A stretch of DNA of 64,000 nucleotides from Rhodobacter sp. (GCA_016704435.1 JADJAB010000002.1:310001-374000); one strand, 5' to 3'; counted from the first letter of the stretch, positions 36,052-45,488 are shown. Numbers and translations: made by a program. The notes: generated from the sequence alone by a model not told the origin.

Positions 36052-36179
36052 GGTGTTTTCCTTTCGCTGGATGGCCGCGCAAGCAAAGCGAACATATTCA
36101 AAAACAATAATATGACATTGTGCCGCACCGGCCCTGCAGGCGTATTTCCGCTTGCCTTACCCTGCCGGGCGGTGGGGGC

Positions 36180-36196
36180 CAAAGTGCAACTCGGCA
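36180..36196. repeat. 17-base direct repeat, copy 2
   Basis: CAAAGTGCAACTCGGCA, identical to 35542-35558 in the same orientation, in the region between the Spy-like gene and the AraC-family gene. Unlike copy 1, it has no -10-like hexamer 17 bases from its TTGCAC. Confidence 0.6.
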
Positions 36197-36259
36197 AGAT
36201 TTGTGACAGGCTGGTCTGGCATGGATCGGATAGCGAAGGGCAACTGAAAGGGCATAGCC

Positions 36260-37115
36260 TTGGCCAATGATTACGAAAGGCGGCTGACCCGCGTGGTGGA
36301 GCATATCCACGACAACCCCGATGGCGACTTGTCGCTGGACCGGCTGGCCGAGGTGGCGGCGCTGTCGCGGTTCCACTTTCACCGGGTTTATCACGCGATG
36401 ACCGGGGAAACCGCGGCCAATACGGTGCGCCGGATGCGGCTGCACCGGGCGGCGGTGGCGCTGGTGCAGGGGTCTGACCCGCTGGCCGTGGTGGCAAGGC
36501 GGGTAGGATACCCCAACCTTGCCAGCTTTTCCCGCGCCTTTGCGGACGCCTATCAGGCCACGCCCACCGCCTTTCGCAAGCGGGGAGAGTTGCGCCCCGT
36601 GCCGCTTCATCTGATCCGGAAAGGACCCCTCATGTTTCCCGTTTCCATCCGCACCGACCCCGCCCGTCGTCTGGCCGCAGTGCCGCACAAGGGCCCCTAC
36701 CCCGAGATTGGCCGGGCCTTTGAACGGCTGGGCGCCACCATCGGTCCACGCGGACTTTTCCCGCAGATGGGGCATATGGTCGGCGTCTATTACGACAGCC
36801 CTGCCGACACTGCCGCCGCCGATCTGCGCAGCCATGCCGGGTTCGAATGCGGGCCGCAGGTGCCGCTGGCAGCCCCTTTGGAAGAGGTGACCTTGCCCGG
36901 CGGCCGCCATGCGGTGCTTGCCTTCAAGGGGCCCCTATGCCGGCCTGCCCGCCGCCTATGACGAGTTGTTCGGCCTCTGGCTGCCGCAATCGGGCGAGGA
37001 ACCGGCTGACAGCCCTGTGTTCGAGCTCTACCTGAACACTCCCATGGACACCGCGCCGGAACAGCTGCTGACCGAAATCTGCATGCCGCTGAAGCGCCGG
37101 CCCGACACCGCCTGA
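36260..37115 (+). CDS. AraC family regulator with GyrI-like effector domain, one frameshift
   Basis: Starts with TTG at 36260, chosen for the AAAGGG eight bases before it (MANDYERRLTRVVEHIHDNP). Residues 1-105 are a double helix-turn-helix (LSLDRLAEVAALSRFHFHRV, PLAVVARRVGYPNLASFSRA). The C-terminal half is a GyrI/AraC-binding domain (PARRLAAVPHKGPYPEIGRA, GHMVGVYYDSPADTAAADLR). After an extra C near 36932 it resumes GPYAGLPAAYDELFGLWLPQ ... FELYLNTPMDTAPEQLLTEI. Such Rob/SoxS-like regulators bind small hydrophobic or cationic compounds. About 284 residues restored. Confidence 0.85.
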
Positions 37116-37220
37116 TTTGCTCTTTTGCAAATACTCCCGCCGGAGGCGCCCCAAACGCCGAGGCGGTTGGCCGCAGGCCAGAGCCGAGACAAGAGGCTTG
37201 CGGCGCAGCCGCTCAATTGC

Positions 37221-38180
37221 TTAACCGCCGGCGATGATCTCGGCCTGACGGACGATCACCTCGGCCTGCCGCATGCTGGCGATATCCACCAGCCGCCCCT
37301 TGTAGACCGCCGCGCCCTGACCGGCAGCCTTCGCCGCCTCCATCGCGGCCAGGATCTCGCGCGCCTCGGTCACTGCCGCGTCGGAGGGCGTGAAGACCTC
37401 GTTCGCCAGAGCGACCTGCTTGGGGTGGATCGCCCATTTTCCCACCATCCCCAGCGTCGCCGACCGCCGCGCCTGCGCCAAGAACCCCTCTTCGTCACTG
37501 AAATCCCCGAACGGCCCGTCGACCGGCAGCACCCCATGCGTGCGACAGGCCGCAACGATGGCAGCCTGTGCCCAATGCCAGGGGTCCGACCAGTATTTCG
37601 CCCCGTCGCGGTGCATGTAGTAATTCTCCTGCGTGCCGCCGATGCCGGTGGTCTGCATCCCCATCGAGGCTGCAAAATCCGCCGCCCCCAGACTCATCGC
37701 CTGCAAGCGGGGGCTTGCCGCCGCGATCTCTTCGACATGCGCGATCCCGGCGGCGGTCTCGATGATCACCTCAAGGCTGACCGGCCGCACCCGCCCCCTG
37801 GCGCGTTCCACCGCCGTCACCAGCGCGTCCACCGCGTAGACATCGGCCGCGCAGCCGACCTTGGGGATCATGATCTGGTCGATCCGCGGGCCTGCCTGTT
37901 CCAGCACCTCGACCACGTCGCGATACCACCAGGGCGTGTCCAGCCCGTTGATCCGCACCGAAAGCGTCTTTTTTCCCCAGTCGATATCGTTGATGGCTTC
38001 GATGATGTTCGCCCGCGCCTGCGGCTTGTCGTCCGGCGCGACCGAGTCTTCCAGATCCAGGTTGATCACATCCGCCGCCGATGCCGCCATCTTCTCGAAC
38101 AACGCGGGCCGCGATCCGGGGCCGAACAGCTGGCAACGGTTGGGGCGGGCAGCGGGACTGGGCTGGATGCGAAAGCTCAT
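37221..38180 (-). CDS. mcl1: L-malyl-CoA/beta-methylmalyl-CoA lyase
   Basis: A 319-residue HpcH/HpaI-type barrel (MSFRIQPSPAARPNRCQLFG) with the metal-binding Glu and Asp in VINLDLEDSVAPDDK and EVIIETAAGIAHVEEIAAAS, the substrate Arg in SVRINGLDTPWW and the C-terminal GKWAIHPKQVALANE lid. Sequence is close to Rhodobacter Mcl1, which cleaves beta-methylmalyl-CoA and L-malyl-CoA in the ethylmalonyl-CoA pathway for acetate growth. No other pathway gene is adjacent. Its GAGG ribosome site and divergent neighbour dgcA define a shared upstream region. Confidence 0.92.
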   Translation of the reverse strand: MSFRIQPSPAARPNRCQLFGPGSRPALFEKMAASAADVINLDLEDSVAPDDKPQARANIIEAINDIDWGKKTLSVRINGLDTPWWYRDVVEVLEQAGPRIDQIMIPKVGCAADVYAVDALVTAVERARGRVRPVSLEVIIETAAGIAHVEEIAAASPRLQAMSLGAADFAASMGMQTTGIGGTQENYYMHRDGAKYWSDPWHWAQAAIVAACRTHGVLPVDGPFGDFSDEEGFLAQARRSATLGMVGKWAIHPKQVALANEVFTPSDAAVTEAREILAAMEAAKAAGQGAAVYKGRLVDIASMRQAEVIVRQAEIIAGG

Positions 38181-38232
38181 CGGAACCTCGAGGTAAGGAT
38201 ATTTCAAGACGTATCGCCGTAGCGATAGATTA

Positions 38233-38250
38233 TTGCGTGCCGCAGCGCAA
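38233..38250. promoter_or_regulatory. imperfect palindrome between mcl1 and the epimerase gene
   Basis: TTGCGTGCCGCAGCGCAA has TTGCG and CGCAA arms around a GC-rich centre. It lies midway in the 160-base divergent region, where a regulator could control both genes. No other evidence of binding. Confidence 0.25.
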
Positions 38251-38340
38251 CATCACTTTCGCTGTTGCAGCATGTCCGGCCGGGACTTGCACCCGACGCA
38301 GGGCCGGGCAAAGATTTCCGTTGCAATGATGAGGTGCCCG

Positions 38341-39303
38341 ATGATCACCGCCACCGCCGATAGCTTCCCCTTGCGCAACCCCTTCACCATCTCGCGCGGG
38401 TCCAAGACCGAGGCGCGGGTGATCACCGCCACCATCACGCGCGGCGGCCATCGCGGCCGGGGCGAAGGCGTGCCCTACCCGCGCTATGGCGAGACGGTCG
38501 AAGCCGCCATCGCCGCCATCGCCGCCCTGCCCGAAGGGATCACCCGCGACCAGTTGAACCGCGACATGGCGCCCGGTGCAGCCCGCAATGCGGTGGACTG
38601 CGCGCTATGGGACCATGCGGCGAAAGCTGCTGGGAAGCGGGTCTGGCAGTTGGCCGGTCTTGCGCCGCCGCAACCGGTGGAGATTGCCTTCACCGTCTCG
38701 CTCGACACGCCCGAAAGGATGCGCGCCGCCGCTGCCCGCAATGCCCGCCGTGCGGTGCTGAAGGTGAAACTGGGCACCCCCGACGACATGCCCCGGCTGG
38801 AGGCGGTGCGGCAGGGCGCCCCCAAAGTGCGGCTGATCGTGGATGCCAACGAAGGCTGGACACCCGAGGTTTACACCGACCTCGCCCCGCATCTTCTGCG
38901 GTTGGGGGTCGAGATGGTGGAACAGCCGCTGCCACAGGGCGCCGATGAGATGCTGGCCGAGATCGCCCGCCCCCTGCCCGTCTGCGCCGATGAAAGCGCC
39001 CATGATGCCGCCAGTCTGGCCGGGCTGGTCGGCCGCTATGACGTGGTCAACCTGAAGCTGGACAAGACCGGCGGGCTGACCGAGGCCCTTGCCGCCCGCG
39101 ACACCGCGCGGGCCTTGGGGATCAAGGTGATGGTGGGCTGCATGGTCGCCTCCAGCTTGGCGATGGCCCCGGCGATCCTGCTGGCCCAGGGTGCCGACTG
39201 GTCCGACCTTGATGGCCCCACCGACATGGCCCAGGACCGCGATCCACCGGTTCAATATGACGACCGCTGCGTCCACCCGGCACCACCCGCCTTGTGGGGC
39301 TAG
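38341..39303 (+). CDS. dgcA: L-Ala-D/L-Glu (dipeptide) epimerase
   Basis: A 320-residue enolase-superfamily enzyme (MITATADSFPLRNPFTISRG), ATG chosen for the GAGG upstream. The muconate-lactonizing core has the catalytic KVK (RRAVLKVKLGTPDDM), metal ligands in LIVDANEGWTP, MVEQPLPQG and CADESAHDA, and the second lysine in YDVVNLKLDKTGGLTEA. It interconverts L-Ala-D-Glu and L-Ala-L-Glu in cell-wall peptide recycling. In related genomes the family (DgcA) pairs with DgcN, which is not here; the symbol is by resemblance. Confidence 0.88.
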   Translation: MITATADSFPLRNPFTISRGSKTEARVITATITRGGHRGRGEGVPYPRYGETVEAAIAAIAALPEGITRDQLNRDMAPGAARNAVDCALWDHAAKAAGKRVWQLAGLAPPQPVEIAFTVSLDTPERMRAAAARNARRAVLKVKLGTPDDMPRLEAVRQGAPKVRLIVDANEGWTPEVYTDLAPHLLRLGVEMVEQPLPQGADEMLAEIARPLPVCADESAHDAASLAGLVGRYDVVNLKLDKTGGLTEALAARDTARALGIKVMVGCMVASSLAMAPAILLAQGADWSDLDGPTDMAQDRDPPVQYDDRCVHPAPPALWG

Positions 39304-39305
39304 CC

Positions 39306-39839
39306 ATGAACCATACCGTCAAATCGGACCGCGAGTTCCTGACCAACGAAGATTCTTTCCGGCGCTTCTGGATGGGCCCGCACGATCCCGACCCCACCGT
39401 CGCCCGGATCGGCGCTGTCCAACTTGGGCTTGCGGCGGATTTCCCGCCTGGACCTCGATTCATGCGTCTGGTGCGCCCGAAAGACCGGCACGGCAACCGG
39501 GTCGCACTTCACCCTGCCTTCACCAGCCTGACCAGTATCGCCCAGGCCGATGGCAAGGACGAGCTGGGCCTGATGACGATCAGCTCCCGGGTAGCAGGCA
39601 TTCCCGCCCCCTGCCGCCGCAGCGCTTTGGCAATGCCTGCAGTGTGCTTCTGCGCGCAGGACTGACGCTGGAGGTGGTCAAGACACTGCGCAGCCACCCC
39701 TTTTGCGCCCATTTCGGCCTGACCGGGCGTGAGGGCCGCGAATGACGCCGTCTTCGACGCAATGTCCGTGGCAACAGTGCTGCGGCACCTTCTGCAACTG
39801 GGGCGCCTTGACCCGGCCGATCTGCTGACCGCCCCTTGA
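39306..39839 (+). pseudogene. conserved hypothetical protein, two compensating frameshifts
   Basis: MNHTVKSDREFLTNEDSFRR begins two bases after the epimerase stop. The frame slips near 39590, giving SVLLRAGLTLEVVKTLRSHP and CAHFGLTGREGR, and slips back near 39745 to end DAVFDAMSVATVLRHLLQLG, then RLDPADLLTAP at a TGA at 39837. The middle (RVALHPAFTSLTSIAQADGK, DELGLMTISSRVAG) shows no motif I recognise. About 178 residues restored. As one gene in three pieces it is not translatable as written; consensus errors are possible. Confidence 0.45.
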
Positions 39840-39889
39840 CCCTCCGACGAAAGGGCGGGAAGAACGGGCCATCAGCCCGGAGGCCCAGA

Positions 39890-40749
39890 ATGACCCGCAC
39901 CGTCTATGTGAACGGCGACTACCTGCCCGAAGATCAGGCCAAGGTGTCGATCTTTGATCGCGGGTTCCTGATGGCCGACGGGGTCTATGAGGTGACCTCG
40001 GTCCTGGGCGGCAAGCTGGTCGATTTTGGCGGCCATGCAAAACGGCTGCAGCGGTCCCTGGACGCCCTGGAGATGCGCAATCCGCTGGATGAGGCGGAAT
40101 GGCTGGAAGTGCATCGCCAGCTGGTCGCCCGCAATGGCATCGACGAGGGCATGATCTATCTGCAGGTCACCCGCGGCAATCCCGGCGACCGGGATTTTGC
40201 CTATCCGCCCGCCGATCTGCCGCCGACAGTGGTCCTGTTCACGCAATCGAAGCCCGGCTTGGCCGACAATCCGGTGGCAAAGGCGGGGATCAAGGTAATC
40301 TCGATCCCCGACATCCGCTGGGGCCGGCGCGACATCAAGACGGTGCAACTGCTGTATCCCGCGATGGGCAAGATGATGGCCAAAAAGGCAGGAGTGGATG
40401 ACGCCTGGTTCACCGAAGACGGCTTTGTGACCGAGGGCACCTCGAACAACGCCTATATCGTCAAGGGGAGCCGGATCATCACCCGCGCGCTGTCGTCGGA
40501 CATCCTGCACGGCATCACCCGCGCCGCCGTTCTGCGCTTTGCCCGCGAGGCGCAGATGGAGGTCGAGGAACGCAATTTCTCGATTGCTGAGGCGATCAGG
40601 CGGATGAGGCCTTCATCACCTCGGCCTCGACCTTCGTGATGCCGGTCGTCGAGATCGACGGCGCAGTTCTGGGCAGTGGCAAGCCGGGCCATGTCGCCAC
40701 GCGGCTGCGCGAGATCTACATCGACGAGATGCGCAAAGCCGCCGTCTGA
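39890..40749 (+). CDS. D-amino acid (D-alanine) aminotransferase, one frameshift
   Basis: A class IV PLP aminotransferase: MTRTVYVNGDYLPEDQAKVS, the IFDRGFLMADGVYEVTSV start, the PLP lysine in RRDIKTVQLLYPAM near residue 148, and AWFTEDGFVTEGTSNNAYIV with the phosphate-binding loop. Near 40596 one C is missing; repair gives AIQADEAFITSASTFVMPVV and the C-terminus GHVATRLREIYIDEMRKAAV. About 286 residues. DAAT makes D-Glu from D-Ala for the cell wall, which fits the dipeptide epimerase just upstream; a branched-chain enzyme is less likely. Confidence 0.88.
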
Positions 40750-40753
40750 CAGC

Positions 40754-41453
40754 ATGCGTGCGGCGTTTTCCCTTGCCGGCTTCCGGCGCGGCCTTCGTGT
40801 CGGCGTGGCGCTGGGAACGGCGATCTTCATCTACGGGCTGGCCTTCGGGCTGGTCGCGGCGCAGGCGGGGCTTAGCTGGGGCTGGGCGCTGGCGATGAGC
40901 GTATCGGTCTTTTCCGGTTCCGCCCAACTGGCCGCGATGAGCCTGATCCAGGCGGGAGAGGCAACGCTGCTGACGCTGTTCGCCACCGTGCTGGTGATGA
41001 ACGCGCGCTACCTGCTGTTCGGCGCGACGATCCAGCCTGGCTGTCGCAGGCGGGGGCCGCTGCGGGCTATGGCAGCATGGTCCTGCTGGGCGATGCGAAC
41101 TGGATCGCCACGATGCGGGCGGCAGAGAAGGGCGAAGCGGACCGCGCCTATCTGGTGGGCACCGGGGTGCCGGTGGTCGGCGCCTGGCTGGCGGGCACGC
41201 TGGTGGGCGTGCTGTTCGGCGCGGTGCTGCCGGACCCGCACGCGCTGGGGCGGACCTGATGCTGCCCGCCTTTGCGGCCGCGATGATGGCGGCAATGGTG
41301 AAGACCCGCGTCCATCTGGTGCCGGTGGCGGTGGGGGCGGCGGCGGCGCTGGCGGTGACGCCGCTGGCCGGACCGGGCTGGGGCATCGTGGCGGCGGGGT
41401 TGGCGGGGGCCGCAGTGGCCGCGCTGACCGCGAGGCCGGGGGTGCTGCGATGA
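40754..41453 (+). CDS. azlC: AzlC family amino-acid exporter subunit, two frameshifts
   Basis: MRAAFSLAGFRRGLRVGVAL opens a multi-helix membrane protein with the AzlC core (AIFIYGLAFGLVAAQAGLSW, SGSAQLAAMSLIQAGEATLL, MNARYLLFGATI). Slips near 41040 and 41257 separate the two later pieces (GYGSMVLLGDANWIATMRAA; LVGTGVPVVGAWLAGTLVGV; AGPGWGIVAAGLAGAAVAAL). It ends in an ATGA overlap with azlD. AzlC with AzlD exports branched-chain amino acids. Both slips lie in GC-rich runs. Confidence 0.85.
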
Positions 41454-41749
41454 TGCCCTCCCTGCCCGCCATGCTGGCCGTGATGGCCGCCGCCGCGCTG
41501 ATCTGCCGGATGGCGGGCTATATGGCGATGCGGTTCCTGCCGCCCTCGGCCCGGCTGGATGCGGCGCTGAAGGCCACGCCCTTGGCGGTGATGGCCGGGA
41601 TCACCGCGCAGGCGCTGGCCGCCGGGGGGCTGGTCGAAGTGCTGTCGCTGGGCGCGGTGGTCGGGCTGACGGTCCTTCTGGGCACCGATGTGGCAGCGGC
41701 GCTGCTGGGCGTGGTGGTGGCCGCGGTCTTGCGCTGGGCGGGGATGTAG
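41450..41749 (+). CDS. azlD: AzlD family small exporter subunit
   Basis: A 99-residue protein of three to four helices (MLAVMAAAALICRMAGYMAM, PLAVMAGITAQALAAGGLVE, LTVLLGTDVAAALLGVVVAA), translated through an ATGA overlap with azlC. AzlD is the small partner of the AzlCD branched-chain amino acid export pair. The preceding D-amino acid aminotransferase ends four bases before azlC, so all three may be co-transcribed. Confidence 0.88.
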   Translation: MMPSLPAMLAVMAAAALICRMAGYMAMRFLPPSARLDAALKATPLAVMAGITAQALAAGGLVEVLSLGAVVGLTVLLGTDVAAALLGVVVAAVLRWAGM

Positions 41750-41843
41750 TGCTGGGCCCAATTGCCTCGGCCGGTGCCTGTGATATGCCTCGTGACAAGC
41801 GACCCGATATGTCGGGCGGTTCACAGGCAAGGACCCGAAAACG

Positions 41844-42389
41844 ATGCGGATCTTGACGACCCTGCCGGCATGCGGGCTGGCCTTGGTCCTTGGCGCAACG
41901 AACGCGGCCGAGGCGCAAATCGACTTTGGCAAGATGCCGGTCGGGTGCAGCTGGACGACCAGCTATTCGGACGGCCAGGTGGTGACCGAAACCTTCCTTG
42001 GCAAGAAATCCGGCAAGTACAGGACCAAGGTCACCCAGGCCGACAATCCGAAAGCCCTGGTGCGGCATTCGTTCTACGATGCCAAGGGCCGACTGGTGCG
42101 CAAGGACTGGGCCGACGGCAACTGGGAGAAGTTCGCGCCCTACAGCTGCTTCGACAGCCTTGGCAGTTGCACCTACCGCTACACGAACTCAGGCGGGGCG
42201 GATCAGAAGATCGCCAGCAAGACCGTGGCCAAGGGCAAGGGCTTTGCGGTCAAGGCCGGTCCGACAGGGGGCACAGCCTACCCCGACGAGTATTTCGAGG
42301 TCGGCGCGTTCGGCGTGATGACGAAGAACAAGGCATCGAACTATTCGGCCCGCCTGATTGCCCTGACGAACTGCGACGCGGCAAGCTGA
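41844..42389 (+). CDS. secreted hypothetical protein, 181 aa
   Basis: MRILTTLPACGLALVLGATN with cleavage near AEA-QI is a signal peptide. The mature protein is Gly/Lys/Tyr-rich and beta-like (MPVGCSWTTSYSDGQVVTET, ALVRHSFYDAKGRLVRKDWA, PYSCFDSLGSCTYRYTNSGG) with four cysteines, perhaps two disulfides. No known family. It stands alone between azlD and the DUF1244 gene on the opposite strand. Confidence 0.75.
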   Translation: MRILTTLPACGLALVLGATNAAEAQIDFGKMPVGCSWTTSYSDGQVVTETFLGKKSGKYRTKVTQADNPKALVRHSFYDAKGRLVRKDWADGNWEKFAPYSCFDSLGSCTYRYTNSGGADQKIASKTVAKGKGFAVKAGPTGGTAYPDEYFEVGAFGVMTKNKASNYSARLIALTNCDAAS

Positions 42390-42440
42390 GGCGGCACGCT
42401 GAGGCGGCCGGGCTTTCCGTGGTGGAATCCTGGCACAGGG

Positions 42441-42755
42441 TCAGTCCTTCCTGGCGACGTTTTCCGCGAAGGCCGCTTCGAAGGCCGCCTGCTTTTCGGG
42501 GCCGGCCTCGGTCTGGTGCCGCGCCACCCAGTCGGCATAGGGCATGCCGTAGACGATCTCTCGCGCCGCATCCTTCGACAGCACTATTCCCCGCGTCGCC
42601 GCGGCTTCCTGATACCAGCGCGACAGGCAGTTGCGGCAAAAGCCGCCCAGGGTCATCAGGTCGATGTTCTGCACGTCGGGGCGCTTGACCAAGAGGTGAT
42701 GCATCAGCGCGCGGAAGGCGGCGGCTTCCAGTTCGGTGCGGGTTTGGTCATCCAT
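42441..42755 (-). CDS. DUF1244 domain-containing protein
   Basis: A 104-residue protein (MDDQTRTELEAAAFRALMHH) with the family motifs HLLVKRPDVQNIDLMTLGGF, CRNCLSRWYQEAA and EIVYGMPYADWVARHQ. The C-x2-C pair is conserved and probably metal or redox related. Common in alphaproteobacteria, function unknown. Its start overlaps the end of the formylglutamate amidohydrolase gene by eight bases, the usual arrangement of the pair. Confidence 0.92.
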   Translation of the reverse strand: MDDQTRTELEAAAFRALMHHLLVKRPDVQNIDLMTLGGFCRNCLSRWYQEAAATRGIVLSKDAAREIVYGMPYADWVARHQTEAGPEKQAAFEAAFAENVARKD

Positions 42756-43485
42756 CGCTCAGTCCCTCCAGAACCTCTTCAAGGATCGGCGCCAGCCGGC
42801 CGGCCCAGGCGTGCTGGTCTTCGGCCCGGCCGATCAGGTCGTGGCGCAACTCGATCAGCGTGTTGTGGCGGCCGGTGGACAGCGCGTGCCGGTCGACCGC
42901 ATCCCCCGGAAGATGCCCCGAATAGGGCTCGTTGTCACCGATGCACAGGTCCGGCTCGGCCTGAAGCCGCGCAATCAGCGGGCACGACAGGCGGTCGTCG
43001 CGGTGCGAATAGAGAATGCCGACATGCCAGGGTCGCGGCGCCCGCGATTGCAGGCGCGGGGTGAAGCTGTGGATGGCGACGATCACTGTATCGGGGCGGC
43101 GCGCGGCCAGGCAGGCATAGGCGGCGTGATAGGGGCGGTAAAGCCGGGTCAGCCGTTCGTCGATGTCATCCTCGGTCAGGTGGCGGTTGGCCGGAATGAT
43201 GGTGCCGTCGTAAAGCCGCATCACCAGCGTCGGGTCATTCTCGCCGCGGTTCGGGTCGATCACCAGGCGGCTGAAATCCGACAGGATGGCCGGGCTGTCC
43301 AGCCGCCTGGCCAGCGCCCGCGCCAGCCCCGCCGCGCCCAGGTCCCAGGCGATATGGCGGACCATGTCCGCCGGCGGCAGCCCCAGGTCGCCGCCGGCGA
43401 CCCAGTCCGGCACCCGGTTCGAGGCATGGTCGCAGGTCACCAGCCAGCGCCCCGGTCGGTCTTCGCCTTCGATGTGAAACGCCAC
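42748..43485 (-). CDS. N-formylglutamate amidohydrolase family protein
   Basis: A 245-residue protein with a GTG start (MAFHIEGEDRPGRWLVTCDH). FGase-fold motifs include CDHASNRVPDWVAGG, HIAWDLGAAGLARALAR, VIDPNRGENDPTL and IVAIHSFTPRLQSRAPRPWH, then LIELRHDLIG. The enzyme releases formate from N-formylglutamate in histidine degradation, but the hut genes are not here and this alphaproteobacterial branch, coupled to DUF1244, may use another substrate. Confidence 0.88.
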   Translation of the reverse strand: MAFHIEGEDRPGRWLVTCDHASNRVPDWVAGGDLGLPPADMVRHIAWDLGAAGLARALARRLDSPAILSDFSRLVIDPNRGENDPTLVMRLYDGTIIPANRHLTEDDIDERLTRLYRPYHAAYACLAARRPDTVIVAIHSFTPRLQSRAPRPWHVGILYSHRDDRLSCPLIARLQAEPDLCIGDNEPYSGHLPGDAVDRHALSTGRHNTLIELRHDLIGRAEDQHAWAGRLAPILEEVLEGLSDG

Positions 43486-43584
43486 GGAAACCCCTTATCC
43501 CCTTGCGGATCAGGGATATTCCAAAGGCGATGCGCCGTCCAGTCCGGCCGTTTGCGCCCAGCGGCGCCAATTGGCCAAAAACCG

Positions 43585-43613
43585 TTGCGGGGCGCGAGGC
43601 TTTGCGCCATAAC
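43585..43613 (+). promoter_or_regulatory. candidate pyk promoter
   Basis: TTGCGG (43585-43590), 17-base spacer, CATAAC (43608-43613), about 47 bases before the pyk ATG. Confidence 0.4.
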
Positions 43614-43659
43614 GCAGGCGGCCCACGTTCAACCGAAGCAGCAAGCAGGAGGATGGCAG

Positions 43660-45106
43660 ATGCGCCGCCACCGCAATGTGAAGATCGTGGCCACGCTTGG
43701 TCCGTCATCCAGCGATTACGAGATGATCCGCGCCCTGTTCGAGGCCGGGGCCGATGTGTTCCGCCTGAACATGAGCCATGGCACGCATGACGACATCCGC
43801 GCCAAGCACGCCCATATCCGCCAGATCGAAAAGGATCTGGGCCGCCCGATCGGCATCCTGGCCGACCTGCAGGGGCCGAAGCTGCGCGTCGGAATCTTCG
43901 GGGCCGGGGCGCATGATCTGGAAGACGGTGACCGCTTCCGGCTCGACCTGGACCCGGCGCCCGGCGACGGCAAGCGGGTGGAGCTTCCGCACCCCGAGAT
44001 CTTTGCCGCGCTGGAACCCGGCTCCAGCCTGCTGGTCAATGACGGCAAGATCCGCCTGAAGGTCGAGGCCTGCGGCCCCGACTTTGCCGATTGCATCGTG
44101 GTGGTGGGCGGCACGATTTCCAACCGCAAGGGCGTGAACGTGCCCGATGTGGTGCTGCCGCTGGCCGCGCTGTCGGAAAAGGACCGCGCCGACCTGGAGT
44201 TCGCCTGCGATCTGGGCGTGGACTGGCTGGCGCTGTCCTTCGTGCAGCGCCCCGAAGACGTGACCGAGGCGCGCGAACTGGCCAAGGGCCGCGCTGCGAT
44301 CCTGTCGAAGATCGAAAAGCCCGCTGCCGTGAAGGCCTATGACGCAATCCTGAAGGTCTCGGACGGAATCATGGTGGCGCGCGGCGATCTGGGGGTGGAG
44401 TTGCCGGTCTGGTCGGTGCCGCCGATCCAGAAGCGGCTGGTGCGCGGCGCGCGGGCGGCGGCCAAGCCGGTGATCGTGGCAACGCAGATGCTGGAATCGA
44501 TGATCGAGAACCCGATGCCGACGCGGGCCGAGGTGTCGGACGTGGCGACCGCGATCTACGAAGGCGCCGATGCGGTGATGCTCTCGGCGGAATCGGCAGC
44601 CGGCAAGTTCCCGGTCGAAGCCGTGCAGACCATGGACAACGTGGCCAAGTCGGTCGAGAAGGACCCGACCTACCGGTCCGTGATCGAGGCCCAGCCGCGT
44701 GGTCAAGCGCGAAACCGTGGCCGACGGCATCGTCGCCGCCGCGCGCGAGATCGCCGAGGCAACCAACATCAAGGCCATCACCTGTTTCAGCCAGTCGGGC
44801 ACCACGGTCAGCCTGGTGGCGCGCGAACGCCCCTGGGTGCCGATCATCGCGCTGACGCCGCTGGTCACCACTGCCCGGCGGATGGCGCTGACCTGGGGCG
44901 CACATTGCGTGATCGTGCCGGAGCAGGAGCGGTTCAAGGGCGCCGTGCTGTCAGCCATACGCGCCGCGCGCTCGGACGGGTTCGCCGAGGAAGACGACTA
45001 TATCGTCGTCACCGCAGGGGTGCCGTTCAACGTTGTCGGCACCACCAACATCCTGCGCGTGGCGCCCTGCGACGAGCGATTGATTTCCAAGGTGGACCCC
45101 GGCTAA
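43660..45106 (+). CDS. pyk: pyruvate kinase, one frameshift
   Basis: The ATG at 43660 follows GGAGG by seven bases (MRRHRNVKIVATLGPSSSDY). Hallmarks are FRLNMSHGTHDDIRAKHAHI, ILADLQGPKLRVG, LSKIEKPAAVKAYDAIL with the catalytic Lys, IMVARGDLGVELP, and QMLESMIENPMPTRAEVSDV with the metal and PEP site. Near 44697 the frame slips; the C-domain continues VVKRETVADGIVAAAREIAE ... ITCFSQSGTTVSLVARERPW. About 481 residues restored. It makes pyruvate and ATP at the end of glycolysis. Confidence 0.94.
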
Positions 45107-45139
45107 TCTTACGCCGCGTTAACCGGTGGCGAGGGTTTC

Positions 45140-45364
45140 ATGGACACCGACCTGTTTTTGACCATCGGGATCGTTCTCGGTGTCCTGACCATCCCGTCGC
45201 TGCTGTCGGCATGGACCGAGAGCCGCGTCCCGCGCGTGGGCGCGCTGATGCTGATGGCGGCGGCCGGCCTGATCGCGCTGGCGATCTCGCAAAAGCCGGG
45301 GGGATATACGTTCGGCGACGTGCCCGATGTCATGATGAACGTGGTCGGCCGCTATGTGAACTGA
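45140..45364 (+). CDS. small membrane protein, 74 aa
   Basis: MDTDLFLTIGIVLGVLTIPS gives a first helix and VGALMLMAAAGLIALAISQK a second, with a Pro/Gly-rich tail ending DVMMNVVGRYVN. Small two-helix proteins of this kind are conserved beside pyk in Rhodobacter relatives; function unknown. It begins 33 bases after the pyk stop. Confidence 0.75.
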   Translation: MDTDLFLTIGIVLGVLTIPSLLSAWTESRVPRVGALMLMAAAGLIALAISQKPGGYTFGDVPDVMMNVVGRYVN

Positions 45365-45386
45365 CGGCCAACCCGCGCGAATCCGC

Positions 45387-45414
45387 TTGCGCCTCTTCCG
45401 GCCTGCCCCTATAG
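45387..45414 (+). promoter_or_regulatory. candidate rpmI-rplT promoter
   Basis: TTGCGC (45387-45392), 16-base spacer, CTATAG (45409-45414), leaving a leader of about 70 bases before rpmI. Confidence 0.4.
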
Positions 45415-45488
45415 GAGCGGCTTCGAACCTAACCGCGCGGCCGGCGAAAGTGGCATGCCGTGATGCGCGATGAACACTGGAGAGTGAA

